A stretch of 64,000 nucleotides of DNA from Epiperipatus broadwayi (GCA_028023455.1 JAQFVV010000030.1:5786501-5850500); one strand, 5' to 3'. Positions 47,699-59,084 are shown, counted from the stretch's first letter. Notes: generated by a model not told the origin, from the sequence alone. Numbers and translations: made by a program.

Positions 47699-48138
47699 AA
47701 TATATATATATGATGTTGTTTATATAATTTTATTAATATTTAAATAAAAAGATTTTCAATAGAAGCAGTTTTTTTTTTCTATATTGAAAAACAACTTTTT
47801 AGAAAAAATGTAAGGACTGGATTTTTTTGTTTGTTAATTTTTTATTTTTCCAATTTTAAAATTAATAAAGGGATTAAAATATACTGCTCATCTGAAATAA
47901 ATATTCACCAATTACTTCATTTATTTTTCTGGAAATATGGACAGGTTTGAAGCACATGCTGCATGTTCTTAAAGAGATGTTATAAAATAGGATATTTGAT
48001 GTGAATATTTTTAAATTGAAATCCTTCACCAAAGAAGCATATTAAATAAAATGTTACAGTGATAAAAAATATTGAATTGCCCAGAATAGAGATGTCCAGA
48101 GAAGGTGCCTGCGCATATTATTATTCGGATAAAAGATA
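47699..48138. other. AT-rich intergenic DNA
   Basis: No supported feature. Confidence 0.45.
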
Positions 48139-48146
48139 TTCCAAAG

Positions 48147-49018
48147 CAGGGATGCCCAACCCGTAGCTCGCGAGTCACATGTGGCTCGCGTAACTGTTTA
48201 ATGTGGCTCGAATTGCACTCTTCAAAAAAATTGATAAAATATTTTATGTTCCTTGATGGCACATGCACACACTAAAAAATAAACATTTTTACAATACAAA
48301 CAATAACGATATGCAGTGTCAGGTTTCACATTAAATAAAATATATTTTTCCTGTAATTGTAATTTATATGTATGTTACCAAATTTTTAATAAATAAAATG
48401 TATTTACATTTTTTTTTCTTTTTAACATATTACACCATTTTTTTTTTTTGCTGTACACGTTTGGTTTGGTGCTATATATATATTGTGTTTAGTGCTCTTG
48501 TATATATTGTTGTTTTTATCGAGAAAGATCCTTGTAGACGTTTGGTTTGGTGCTGTATATATATTGTGTTTAGTGCTGGAAATAGTTTTTATCGAGATAG
48601 ATCCATGTACACGTATATATTTTGCTGTATATATCGATGTTTAGTGCTGTAAACAGTTGTTTTTATCCGTGTACACGTATATATTTTGCTGTATATATAT
48701 ATATTGATGTTTAGTGCTGTAAATAGTTGTTTTTATCGAGATAGATTCGTGTACACATATATATTTTGCTGTATATATTGATGTTTTCATCGAGAAAGAT
48801 CCGTGTACACGTTATTTTGGCCACATTAGAAACGGCGGATTGATACCAATGTGAATAGGCCACCCCCCCCCCCCCACCTATCTCCCTACATTGCAGGTTT
48901 AGTACCCAAGTACCATGTTTATAAATGTAATATGAAAAATGTAATATATAATTGTGGCTCCCCAAATTTTTTTAAATTCTCAACTGGCTCGCGTCAAGTT
49001 AAAGGTTGGGCATTACTG
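48147..49018. mobile_element. Non-autonomous hAT transposon
   Basis: The left end CAGGGATGCCCAACC (48147-48161) and right end GGTTGGGCATTACTG (49004-49018) are 15-bp inverted repeats with two mismatches. TTCCAAAG is repeated exactly at 48139-48146 and 49019-49026. An 8-bp TSD and CAG...CTG ends are diagnostic of hAT. Subterminal GTAGCTCGCGAGTCACATG and GGCTCGCGTCAAG resemble the GC-rich ends of hAT elements. The 872-bp body has no transposase, and its centre is a minisatellite. Confidence 0.9.
48455..48815 (+). repeat. Minisatellite inside the hAT element
   Basis: At least four diverged units built from GTGTACACGTATATATTTTG, CTGTATATATATTGATGTTT, AGTGCTGTAAATAGTTGTTT and TTATCGAGATAGATCC, about 75-100 bp each with unit loss. 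The first two units carry CACGTTTGGTTTGGTGCTAT instead of the TATATATTTT form. Frames across it are artefacts. Confidence 0.8.
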
Positions 49019-49026
49019 TTCCAAAG

Positions 49027-49329
49027 CAAGTGAAATGTAACATAATTAGTGAAAATATTATTACAGAATAAAATAGCAAGAGTAAATGAATTAAATATTA
49101 GAGAAATATTTCTCTCATTACATATCAGTATATGCACTTATATAGAGAAACTATTTAAATTAAATATATTTAATCTACATTTTTCAAAATAAAGAAAGCC
49201 AGAGAAAATAGATAGATGTATAGATAGATAGAGGGGAAAAAAGAAAAAGTCAAATTAAATGAATGATTTTTTTTTTAAAAAAAAAAACAAAACAAAATAA
49301 CTTTTATCCATATAAATGCACTTAAAAAA
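49027..49329. other. AT-rich intergenic DNA
   Basis: No supported feature. A short GATAGATGTATAGATAGATA run is present. Confidence 0.45.
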
Positions 49330-49640
49330 ATTCTTTGGTTTTTATGCCTCATATAGCTATTTGAGTTAGATAGCTGGGTTTGAAGACATTCAAGTGTCTG
49401 AACATTTCAGATTTTCTACTCAATGGTTAACTCTTAGATAAATGCTGGCTTTGGGTTGGTATTTTTAGATCTAGTGTCTGAAACTATCCTAGCACCTCAC
49501 TGAGGAGTGCCAAAGCACGAAACCATTGGTCTGGGATTTGGGTGTTGTTTCTGATAGATATTTTAAATGCTTTCTCTTGGTTAACATTTATCAGAAAGCT
49601 CATTGAGCAATTAGCAAAGCTCTGGGTGATCATGTTTAGA
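49330..49640 (-). repeat. Dispersed repeat D, longer copy
   Basis: CACTGAGGAGTGCCAAAGCA, CGAAACCATTGGTCTGGGAT and ATTTTAAATGCTTTCTCTTG with GCAATTAGCAAAGC match 19690-19845. The left part, TTTAGATCTAGTGTCTGAAA, is present only here. Read on the minus strand it contains CCCAGACCAATGGTTTCG followed by CTCCTCAGTGAGG, the core found in several families of this window. Confidence 0.6.
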
Positions 49641-51063
49641 AATTCAAAAGTGAGATTCCAAAGAATCGTGCTCTCTTTCATATATCTATTCAAAGTATAT
49701 ATTAGTTATCCATTTATTTAAATGATTTTTCAATCTGATTTCTAAACATACCTATTCCATGCTTGCTTCTTTTTATGAAAATTGAAAAAAAATTCTTTTG
49801 TTTTTTAATTTTTAATATACATTTTTACTCTTTAATGCATTTATGTTAATAAAAACATTTCTTTTTTTTTTTACTTTTTAATTACACATAGTTCCAGAAA
49901 TCGTCAAAGAAAAAAGCGTAGATACAATTTAGTACTACTAAACGACAATATTATAAAGAGAACTGAACTTCATATAAAATTCAAAATTTAATTTTATTAT
50001 TTTTATTTTTTTGTTAAATTGTTTATAAATTCTAAAAAAATGTATTGTCATCGGGAATATATATGGATGCAAAATATAAAATAAATCGGAAATTGGGAAA
50101 TGGATGAAAACTCATTACGAAATTTCACAAACATGCAGATAGGCAAACAAAAACTAAAAGCAGAATAAGTTAATATGAAAGTGTATAAATAAGTAAAATT
50201 TGCAGGATTTTAGCTTTAAATACTAACTTTATATTTCAACCTATTCATCAAAATTCAAGGATGAAAATATATATGTATTAATATAACTTAATGCAATAGT
50301 TCCTGTCGTTTTCATTGTTCGAACGCATGACCTCCCGAGCAGCTCACCATTTGCTTATGTTATATATCTAAGCAAATGATGTGGGAGCAAAAATGCAATT
50401 AATAAATAACATTACATATTAGGGGGGAGGGGGAATGTAAATTAAATTTTAAATAAAACTTAATTTTTTTTGTTATCAAAGTTCTTTAATGTTTTATTTG
50501 TTTGTTGTCAAAAATTTGAGGAAGGAAATCTAGAAATGTTTCAGTTTTAACTGTTTATTTTTTGTGGAATGTACATTATGAAATAAAGTTAATAACATAA
50601 GTGTATTTTCCTAATTTTAGTTTTCTTTTTTAAATGTCTATTAAAAGCGAAAACTAAAAAAAAAAATAATTTTAAAAAATACTTGATGTCTACTTATTCC
50701 GTTTTTAATAAATTTAAAATAATTTAGGAAGTAATTTTTTTAACCCACTTAGTTGTTTGAAATGGCACAGCTAAATAAAGTCTGAAGCTTTTACTAGAGT
50801 TATTTATATTATTGAAAGACATTTCTGTCGTTTGTCAAGATCAGCTTAAGACAAAATGAGATTAGTAAAACAAACACCCCCCTTCCGTAGCATTTAAATG
50901 CATATAATGTGAAATAATGTCCTACAGAAATTTTAATTGAAAGGCTGATTGCACATATTTCAAAAGTTCCAAAAAGATATAATATTTATACAAATAGAAA
51001 AAGATCGACAAATTTATTTTAAGTAAGGCATTTTCTTATATATATCTAGGTACTGGGTATATT
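49641..51063. other. AT-rich intergenic DNA
   Basis: No supported gene. A GC-richer patch at about 50325-50350 (GTTCGAACGCATGACCTCCC) faintly recalls the T arm of a tRNA on the minus strand but lacks the rest. Confidence 0.4.
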
Positions 51064-51345
51064 CTTAAACTTGGACCTCATTGAAAAAATTAAAAGACTA
51101 AAGTGGAGTTGGGCTGGACATATTGTTAGAAGAGATGATAATAGATGGACAATTGAAATTTTAAACTGGAATCCAAGAGATTGTAAAAGACCCAGAAAGA
51201 GATCGCATGTGAGATGGGTGGATGAAATAAGAAAGTGTGCAGAGGTGATGTGGAGAAGAGAAGCTAAAGATCGGAAAAGATGGATTGAGCTTGGAGAGAC
51301 TATCATCCTGCAGTGGATTGATAATGGTTGATGATGATGATGATG
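51064..51345 (+). mobile_element. RTE-type LINE, 3' fragment
   Basis: The frame at 51071-51331 reads DLIEKIKRLKWSWAGHIVRR, DDNRWTIEILNW and RKRSHVRWVDEIRKCAEVMW, the C-terminus of the RTE protein, open to its stop. The tail is CTGCAGTGGATTGATAATGG then TTGATGATGATGATG. A heavily 5'-truncated insertion with an undamaged remaining frame. Confidence 0.85.
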
Positions 51346-51532
51346 ACTGGGTATATTTATAAGTCAGGCTTCGCTTTCACAAGGTGTGGTGAAAACACAA
51401 TTGGGCAATAATTTAATATTTTTTATATTTCAAACAGGTATAGGATTTTTTTTCAAAAAGCTAGCCCATAAGTAATTTAATTAATCATCTAACTATTTCT
51501 CAAGAAATGAGTACTAGCTCCCCCCCCCCATC
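51346..51532. other. AT-rich spacer
   Basis: Ends in a C10 run at 51520-51529 immediately beside the SINE fragment. Nothing else is seen. Confidence 0.4.
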
Positions 51533-51607
51533 ATATGTCAAAGCGTTGACCGGGAAGCGAACACGGACCACAAAAGTCGGAAATTGCTAAAATTCTAACT
51601 ACGTTGC
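51533..51607 (-). mobile_element. SINE 3' part with the TGACATATG tail
   Basis: The minus strand reads GTGGTCCGTGTTCGCTTCCC, GGTCAACGCTTTGACATATG and then a G-rich run. The end (GGTCAACGC-TTTGACATATG) equals that of the array SINEs at 47.1-47.7 kb, but the 5' part (GTTAGAATTTTAGCAATTTC) differs, so the head is decayed or of another origin. Confidence 0.6.
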
Positions 51608-52117
51608 AGTTAGAAAATCTGCTGAGTAATGCTTTCTCCTTTATTATTCTTATTTACCCTGAATGAGCTATTTAAAAAGCTATTTTATTTCTATATACAT
51701 ATTGATCAATGTTTGAAACAACGTTTTTAATTCAGAGATACTTTCTTTTTTTCTAAGTAAGTTTCTGGATGTTTTGAAATAATTGGACAGGCATTATTTA
51801 TTTAGAACAGCTACTAACTCACATGGCTAGTCAATATTCTAATTCACTTAATAAGATGTTCTAAGGGGCTCTAAGTGAAACAATTTATAAATATGGCTAC
51901 CAACAATAACTCTTCTTTTAACGCTGATAACAGATTTTACATGATATTCTATATTAAAATATTTATTTAGTAAAAGTTTGTAAATTAGCAACACATTTGT
52001 ACTTATAAAGAAAATTAAATTTACTATAAATAACCTGATATTTTGGAAGTCCACTCACTATATGTGTATTGTTCTTTATTTTTTGTTTTATAGTAAATTA
52101 ATTTTTAAAAATTACAT
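51608..52117. other. AT-rich intergenic DNA
   Basis: No supported feature. Confidence 0.45.
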
Positions 52118-52275
52118 AATATTAATGAGTAATGTATATTAAGGCTATAACCTTAAGACTATGTACCTAGATGCGACAGTAGGGACATCTACAAATGTTA
52201 ACACAAGATTAACGACTTTAATCTAGGCGCATAGTCTTAAGGTTATAGCCTTAATATATATTACTTATGTAATGA
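52118..52275. mobile_element. Family C palindromic repeat, fullest copy
   Basis: ATTAAGGCTATAACCTTAAG+ACTATG (52138-52163) is inverted at 52229-52254 with no mismatch. The outer words AGTAATGTATATT and AATATATATTACT are also inverted. The centre holds GCGACAGTAGGGACATCTAC+AAATGTTAACACAAG, the core shared with 3922, 15062 and 59085. Non-coding, MITE-like. Confidence 0.8.
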
Positions 52276-52659
52276 TTATGGCTTAACAAATTATTAATTA
52301 TAATATTAATGAATTATCTTTTTTTTGCATTTTCAGCTTCTCTACTGTTTTCTGACATTATAATGCATTTTAATTGTTTAAAGACTGCCAGACTATTAAT
52401 TGCATTTAAATATTTAGATAAAAATTCTTTCCATCTCTATGCAGCTAATTCTTTTAGTTCACGATAAAAAAGAATGGCCAGTTTTTATTAGATTTATGAG
52501 AAATGAGGGTATGTCAGGAATTAGAATCTACTGTCAATACAATATGTTTCTATGCAAAGAAACTGCTACTAATAGTTTGAAATCTTAATAATGAATGCAC
52601 AGATGGGAAGCAAAAATTTTTCCAGTACCAATACATATTTATCGCCAAAAACATCATTA
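52276..52659. other. AT-rich intergenic DNA
   Basis: No supported feature. Confidence 0.45.
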
Positions 52660-52916
52660 ACAACAATATATCTTATTAAATAATAACAGTCTTTTTACAC
52701 CTTTAAGCAAATAATTTTTATTAATATAATAACAGTTTCGACTGTTCATGGCAGTCTTCTTCAGATCTCAATCTATTTCTCTATCTCTCCCTTTCCACCA
52801 TTTTGATTGAGATCTGAAGAAGGCTGCCAGGGATAATCGAAACTGTTATTGTATTAATAAAAAATATATGCTTATAGGTGTAAAAAGACTGATTGCTTAA
52901 TAAAATATATTGTTGT
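52660..52916. mobile_element. Fold-back repeat, family B copy 3
   Basis: ACAACAATATAT...AACAGTCTTTTTACACC faces GGTGTAAAAAGACTG...ATATATTGTTGT. The inner arms carry AACAGTTTCGACTGTTCATG with GCAGTCTTCTTCAGATCTCA, and the complement GAGATCTGAAGAAGGCTGCC with GATAATCGAAACTGTTATT. Same stem motif as the copies at 561 and 34145, but different outer arms. Confidence 0.8.
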
Positions 52917-53681
52917 ATATGAATAAACAAAATTACTGAAGAAGTAGGAAGAAGTATATATAAAATTATATAAAAACATCATTATATAAATCTATAACAT
53001 TGTCATGCAAAAAAAGTGATTAATAATATAGTAAGCAGATAACAACATTTGTATATTGGTAGCTTCTCTCAATCACTGAATTAATAAAAGCATTAATTTA
53101 ATCAATAGTTTTTAGCTGATAAAATAAGACAAAATTAATGAATTCATTGAAGGAAATGAATTTTAAAATAGTTCAACATTGCACAATATAGTTTATAGTA
53201 AGCTAAATCAAAAAGTAAGATGATATTTAGCTTTGTAAATAAAGGTTTGTTAATGGAAAACAGCTTTTGCTCTAATAAAAAAGATATACTTATTCAGAAA
53301 ATAAACAGCATTGAAAGTTTAAACACAAACTCACTACTATAAGATGAATAGTAAATAGAAACATATGACCTAGAAGCACCCATGGCAATCTGTCAGTAAA
53401 TATTTTAAAATTCATCCATCAACTAACAAAGATTTTGAACTTCAAATTTAATGGAAGATTATCAAGAAAGTGTTCAATAAAAATTATTGATGTAAGACTA
53501 TGACATGAAGCAAGCTGCAAATTAAAGAAAATCTGTAAGTATTGAAAAATGGCATTGAGTTTACAAGATTTTTTGTCTTTGTTATGTAAGGAGATTTAAA
53601 TTGTCATCTTTTTACTTTTTCCTCTCTGTTGTCGTCCCAATCAAACATATGTCCCCTGAGTGTATGACCTGTTGTTTTAGA
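52917..53681. other. AT-rich intergenic DNA
   Basis: No supported feature. Confidence 0.45.
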
Positions 53682-53696
53682 CACATCTGCTTTTTT

Positions 53697-53803
53697 TCCA
53701 TATGTCATAGCATCATCTGGGAGGTGAACCCACAATAACCATCTGCAACCAACTGCTTGCTTGAAAGGCAGCTGCGCTGACCTCTCGGCTAACAATGCTT
53801 GAC
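53697..53803 (-). mobile_element. tRNA-derived SINE, TAGCCGAGAGGT head
   Basis: The minus strand reads CAAGCATTGTTAGCCGAGAG, CTGCCTTTCAAGCAAGCAGT, box B-like GTGGGTTCACCTCCCAG, GATGCTATGACATATGG. A perfect 15-bp direct repeat CACATCTGCTTTTTT lies at 53682-53696 and 53804-53818. A 90-codon frame at 53604-53876 runs across the insertion and is not a gene. Confidence 0.9.
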
Positions 53804-53818
53804 CACATCTGCTTTTTT

Positions 53819-55104
53819 CTCTTTGAATATTTCTTTGTGTTCTTTTATTTGTTTTCAATGATGCTGCTGTTGGCACTGATATAATCCATATTCATATGTC
53901 ATTTCAAAGACAGTTTTTGTTTCAGCATTTAAAGTTTAGGGTTTGTAAAAATTAAAACTCCTCACAATGTGCTATAGTTTTGGAGAGCTATTTTAATATT
54001 ATATTGATTACAGATTTTCTATAGTTAGTCAAATATCCACGATATGTATGAATATACTACTATACCTATAAGTGGTTTTCTTTTTCATTGTCTATTTAAT
54101 AACACCTGATAGATGATTACTTTTAATAAAAGTTTGTTTTATGAAGAACTTTTCTTTTGCTAAGTCATTGGCTTCTGAGTAATCTTTTTTTGTTCAATTG
54201 CACAGTAATACTCTAACTCCACTTTTGTATTTCTGTCATGATTGAATGTATATGCTATCTCTATATGATTTTTTAAAATAAACCATCATTTGGATTTATC
54301 ATGAGAAAAGTCTTGTCATAAAAGTATTTATGAGTGCTATTTTTGTTCGTGTTCTAATTTTATTACAAGTTTAATTGCAATTCTTAGATGATCTCATAAT
54401 AACAAACTCGTATTAAAAGTAAAACTATGTTTATGGACCCTCTGCTTCCAGGAAATTTTTTAGCATATACATCCAATTATAATAGAAGTACAAAAAATTG
54501 AGTTATACTGCACTATGGAATAATGGGAAAGAAATTTATTGAGCCAGTCATTAGTAAAAGAAAGATTACATTTTGAATTACAAGTGTCAAACTAACTCAA
54601 CCCACATCTTTGATACCATACACTTTTTGCATCTTTGGGGTAATTTATCTTTTATTGTATCTTTATTCATATAAAATTTAAAAAAAATGTGGTAGTAGCA
54701 AGGTTATTTAATATATTTGTAAAAGAAAGATCCTACATAGAACAAATAAAATGGTTAACCATCTAATATCATTAACTAAACCTTAAATGGGCAACAAAAA
54801 ACAAAAAAACAAAAAGGAAAATCAATTATAGATATAGTAGTATATCCATATATATACCAGGATAGCAGAAAAATAAAAAAATCTGCAGTCATTATAATAT
54901 CAAACAGCTTGCAAATATATAGCACACTGTGAGAAATTCGAATTTTTACAAAATCCAAACTTAAAATGTTGAAAAATAAAAACTGTTCCTATTGAATAAC
55001 ATGAATGTGAAAAGACATATGTACCAGTTAACCAACAATCCCATTAAAAGAACACAAAGTAATAATTACATAAAAAACAAATGCATTTGCTATTGATCAT
55101 ATAT
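53819..55104. other. AT-rich intergenic DNA
   Basis: No supported gene or repeat over about 1.3 kb. Confidence 0.4.
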
Positions 55105-56035
55105 CTTATCATCATCAACCATTATCAATCTACTGCAGGATGAAGGCCTTTCCAAGCTCTATCCATTTTCTCTTATCTCTAGCCTCTCTTCTCCACATTA
55201 CCCCTGCACACTTTCTTATTTCATTTATCCACCTCACATGTGGTCTCTTTCTGGGTCTTTTACAATCTCTTGAAATCCAGTTTAAGATTTCAATCGTCCA
55301 TATATTATCATCTCTTCTAGCAATATGTCCACACCAGCTCCACTTCAGTCTTTTAATTCAATGATGTTAATAATACCTGTTTGTTCTCTTACCGATATAT
55401 TGCATTTTCAATCTCTTCTTATTAATCTTAACATGCATCTCTCCATAATTTTTTGAGTGGTCTGAAGGCTTTGTATTGCTTTTCTATTAAGTGACCAAAT
55501 GTCAGACCCCTTAAATAAACAGATTTATTAAAATTCTTCCTTTTCAACACATAAGCATATTTTCTTTTAATATTAAATTACTTCTACCAAAAGCACCCCA
55601 ACCAAGTTTAATTCTATGATTAATTTCATTCATTATGTTTCCATCTTTAGTAATAATCTGACCAAGGTATTTTCAGTCATTAACTTCTAACTCATCATAA
55701 TCAATCTTTATTTTTATCTTTTGAGAAAATCCATTGAACATTACTTTAGTCTTTTTATTGTTTACCTTTGGTCATAATTTCTTACTTTCATTTGATAACT
55801 TTTGCAGCATTTCCTGAATCTCTAAAGCATTATTTGCAAAAACAACTACATCATCTGCAAAATCTAAATGACTTAAATAATCTCCATTTACTTTTACTCC
55901 TTTAGCTTCCCATTATAATCCACAAAATACTTCTTGCAGCACTGTTATAAAAAGTTTTGGAGATATGGAGTCATCCTGTCTTACACTCTTCTCAATATTA
56001 AACTTTCTAGTACCATTATGTAATCTACATCTACC
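55105..56035 (-). mobile_element. RTE-type LINE, 3' fragment of about 0.93 kb
   Basis: Collinear with 42234-43150 of the larger copy. It includes the KSVRQDDSISPKLFITVLQ block (56080-55950), the FADD region (GATTTTGCAGATGATGTAGT, near 55860) and the C-terminal WxGHI-RRDDN block, ending CTGCAGTAGATTGATAATGG then TTGATGATGATAAG. Several frameshifts and small deletions. Inactive. Confidence 0.85.
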
Positions 56036-56515
56036 AACAAATATATGCTCAATTGGGAAAAAGTAAGAATATTCACAGAAAAGAAGAATTAAAAAGAAAA
56101 AAAAAACTACTGAAGTAACAGTGGGAAATAATCTCATAAGTCAACCTAATATCATAGATAGCCTATAATGTCTGGAAACCTACTCACTAATCTTGTCTCT
56201 AAGAATTAATGAGAAATCAAGTGGATCCTTATAAATAGGTATACACAATTTTTACTGAGTTGGTTTGAGTATCATTTTAAATTCAGGGTATCTGAAAGTC
56301 ACTGGTTCAATTACTATGCTACCATTGTCATTAGTCGAGCTAATAATACATGAAGAGAAAAGTGTAATATCACTCAAAACAACTTTGCATTATTACGAGT
56401 AGTTAAATGCATATGAAAAGCTTAAATAAAATTTGCATTCTTCTAAAAACAACAGTTAAAATTAGATGATGGAAATAATTCAATGTATAATTACAAATGT
56501 ATAATCATGTTTGAT
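56036..56515. other. AT-rich spacer between two opposed RTE fragments
   Basis: No supported gene. The frame at 55913-56137 runs out of the RTE fragment into this DNA. Confidence 0.4.
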
Positions 56516-56885
56516 GAGACTTCAGACCACTCAAAGAAGTGTGGAGTGATATATGTTAAGAGTAACAAGAAGAGATCGAAAATACAATATATGGGTAAGA
56601 AAACAAACAGGTGTTACTGACTTCATTGAAAAAATTAAAAGACTGAAGTGGAGTTGGGCTGGACATATTTCTAGAAGAGATGATAATAGATGGACAATTG
56701 AAATATTAAACTGGATTCCAAGAAATTGTAAAAGACCCAGAAAGAGACCACATGTGAGATGGATTGATGAAATAAGAAAGTGTACAGGGGTGATGTGGAG
56801 AAGAGAAGCTAAAGATCGGAGAAGATGGATTGAACTTGGAGAGATCTTCATCCTGCAGTGAATTGATAATGGATGATGATGATCT
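56516..56885 (+). mobile_element. RTE-type LINE, 3' fragment
   Basis: The frame at 56553-56861 reads MLRVTRRDRKYNIWVRKQTG, then IKRLKWSWAGHISRRDDNRW and KRPRKRPHVRWIDEIRKCTG. The tail is CATCCTGCAGTGAATTGATA then ATGGATGATGATGAT. It contains the same C-terminal part as its neighbour at 55105 on the other strand, so the two are separate insertions rather than one inverted element. Confidence 0.85.
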
Positions 56886-57539
56886 GATTATATGATAGTT
56901 ATTATAATTTTTTTTTTCTCATTTATACACATTTTGTTATTACGATATTAACTTTATTCTATTGTTTTTATTTTTATTAATACATTTTTTTTGTAAATAA
57001 AACTTATTTTTTAAACATCAATAAATTGTCACTATCACATATTTACATTCGCAAATCTAAATAGATCATTTCAAAAATAATTTAATGACTGAATCTTAAT
57101 AGGAACGGTAATAAAATATTTTTATTTCAATTATTAAATGATTTATACAAACCAATTTATTTATATTTCTTATTAATCAACATATTACTATAGTTATTAT
57201 CAGCATTGATGTTTATGTAAGATATTTTTATACTTTGTTGACACTTGGTTTCAAATCAAAATGTTAATAAAGATTACTTTAAAGTAAAAACAATTTTAAT
57301 TTTTTAACGTGTATTTTTATTTTGAAGAAATCTTTATCAATGACACATATTTACTTTTTTTTTGTATCAAGCTATTACATAAATCTATCTTATAATAATG
57401 TAAAAGAAGTCGTCAAAGTGTAATTTCAAATATAAAATGCTGGAATCAACTGTTTTGGGAGAGATTCGGGCAATGGTTAATTATTAATGACAATCTAGTG
57501 TATATCAATCATTAGCATACAGAAACTTTAACTTACTTA
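56886..57539. other. AT-rich intergenic DNA
   Basis: No supported feature. Confidence 0.45.
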
Positions 57540-57790
57540 ATAATCTTTATGTAAAATTAAGAGCATGCTAATGAGCTCTAAACAAGCTTTTTTATTTTTT
57601 TATTTATGATAAATGCTCCTATAAGAGAAGGTATTCAAATCATTTTTATCTTGGATTGTCCCCATCCCCAGACCGGTTTCGACCTATGGGTCTCTTCAGT
57701 GAGGAGTTGGGACATTAGATTCAAAAAACCAACTCAAGCTAAGCATTTATCTAAAAGTTAATTGTTAAGAAGAAGATCTGAAACTTTAAT
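57540..57790 (+). repeat. Dispersed repeat with CCCCAGACCGGTTTCGACC core
   Basis: GTCCCCATCCCCAGACCGGT+TTCGACCTATGGGTC and CTTCAGTGAGGAGTTGGG resemble the cores in family A, repeat D and the MITE at 5171. The outer limits are uncertain; AAGCATTTATC near 57742 also occurs in this context at 49435 (complement-like). Non-coding. Confidence 0.5.
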
Positions 57791-59084
57791 ATTTAATAAT
57801 TTTGGTAATTATAGAATATCTATTTGCATCTTAATAATGTAAAGAGCTGATTAAAATTTATGTTGTAGCGTTAAAATTTGAATTATAATAATAATATTAA
57901 AACGTGAGAAACACCGCAAATTATCATCAACAATCGAGTTTTTATCTTTGGTTTAATTTTATTTCTGTAATTCATTTTTTTAAAATTACGGATGTAAAAT
58001 TCTTCAACAAAATATTTAATTACTTAACAAAATTTCTCATTAGATAGCTGATGAAAAAAGAACTTTTAATTTTTCAACTAAAGACTAATTAGTTTTTTTT
58101 ATTTAAAAAAAAAAAAAACTGGTTTAAATATTTGAATTAATTTTAAATTTCGGTTAGAAATATTTATTTAATCTGCTTTAAATCTTTAAAAAAAAAAAAA
58201 AACTGAATTATTCTTATGTCAAATATTGTTTTAAACGCGCATTTTAATGTTTCTAAAAAATGTCTCTCATATATATAAATGTGACTTGTAATATTATATT
58301 CATGTCTAACAACCCTGTAAGCAAAAGTTTCTTTTAATCATAATCTACTTTTTCAACGTTTTGTTCTTCTTTTTTTTACATTGTCTTTTTTTTTTTTTAG
58401 TTTCTTATTTTCTCAAATTTATTTTTTAACTTTAAAAGCAATCACGACTAAGTTAGCAGAAGCTGCTATTTATTTGTTTATACGATAAATATATTGAAAA
58501 TTGTAGAGTTAATTCCAGTGATTTGTTTTATACATATATAAATAATCTCTTACTATAAATGTAGCAAATTTAATCATCATAATTATGTTTTGGGGTTAGC
58601 ATTTCGTTAAGTAACTTGAAAAATTTTCTTTGCTTATCTATTTTTTTTAGTTAGATTCTAACAAGGATGAAAGCCCATGTAAATTCTCACTACCTGGCAG
58701 TTAGAAATTGTGGGTGTAGGATGTCCGTAATAGACAAAATAAATAAGTATAAATATTAATCATTTCCACTGACTTCATTACTTTGTTTCAAATAGTAAAT
58801 TTAATAAATATTATTTAACCCATGCTTGTAAAATCTAAATATATTAAACCAGTAGTAATTAGTACTTTTGTGGAAAACTGCACAAACGTTCACCACCTAG
58901 TAATTGGTAGATTTGGTGAACACTACTGTCTTGGGATTAACTGGTGGAGAGAATTTTCTCTATAGTGGATTACTTACTACAAAATATTGTTTTACCTAGA
59001 CTTACACTCTCAAATCAAAATGCTTTAGATTCTCCTATGTAATTAAAAAAAAAGTAGGTTGAAGATAAGACTGGCCACTCGTCT
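57791..59084. other. AT-rich intergenic DNA
   Basis: No supported gene. A small hairpin GTTCACCACCTAG...GGTGAAC is present at about 58888-58922. Confidence 0.4.

Noticed and set aside
48368-48652. 94-codon hydrophobic frame
   Set aside because: It runs through the minisatellite of the hAT element, and the repeated residues mirror the DNA repeat.
50320-50360. tRNA-like sequence around GTTCGAACGCATGACCTCCC on the minus strand
   Set aside because: Only a T-arm-like word is present. No acceptor stem, D arm or A tail, and no TSD.
53604-53876. 90-codon minus-strand frame
   Set aside because: It runs across a SINE insertion with a perfect TSD, so it did not exist before the insertion.
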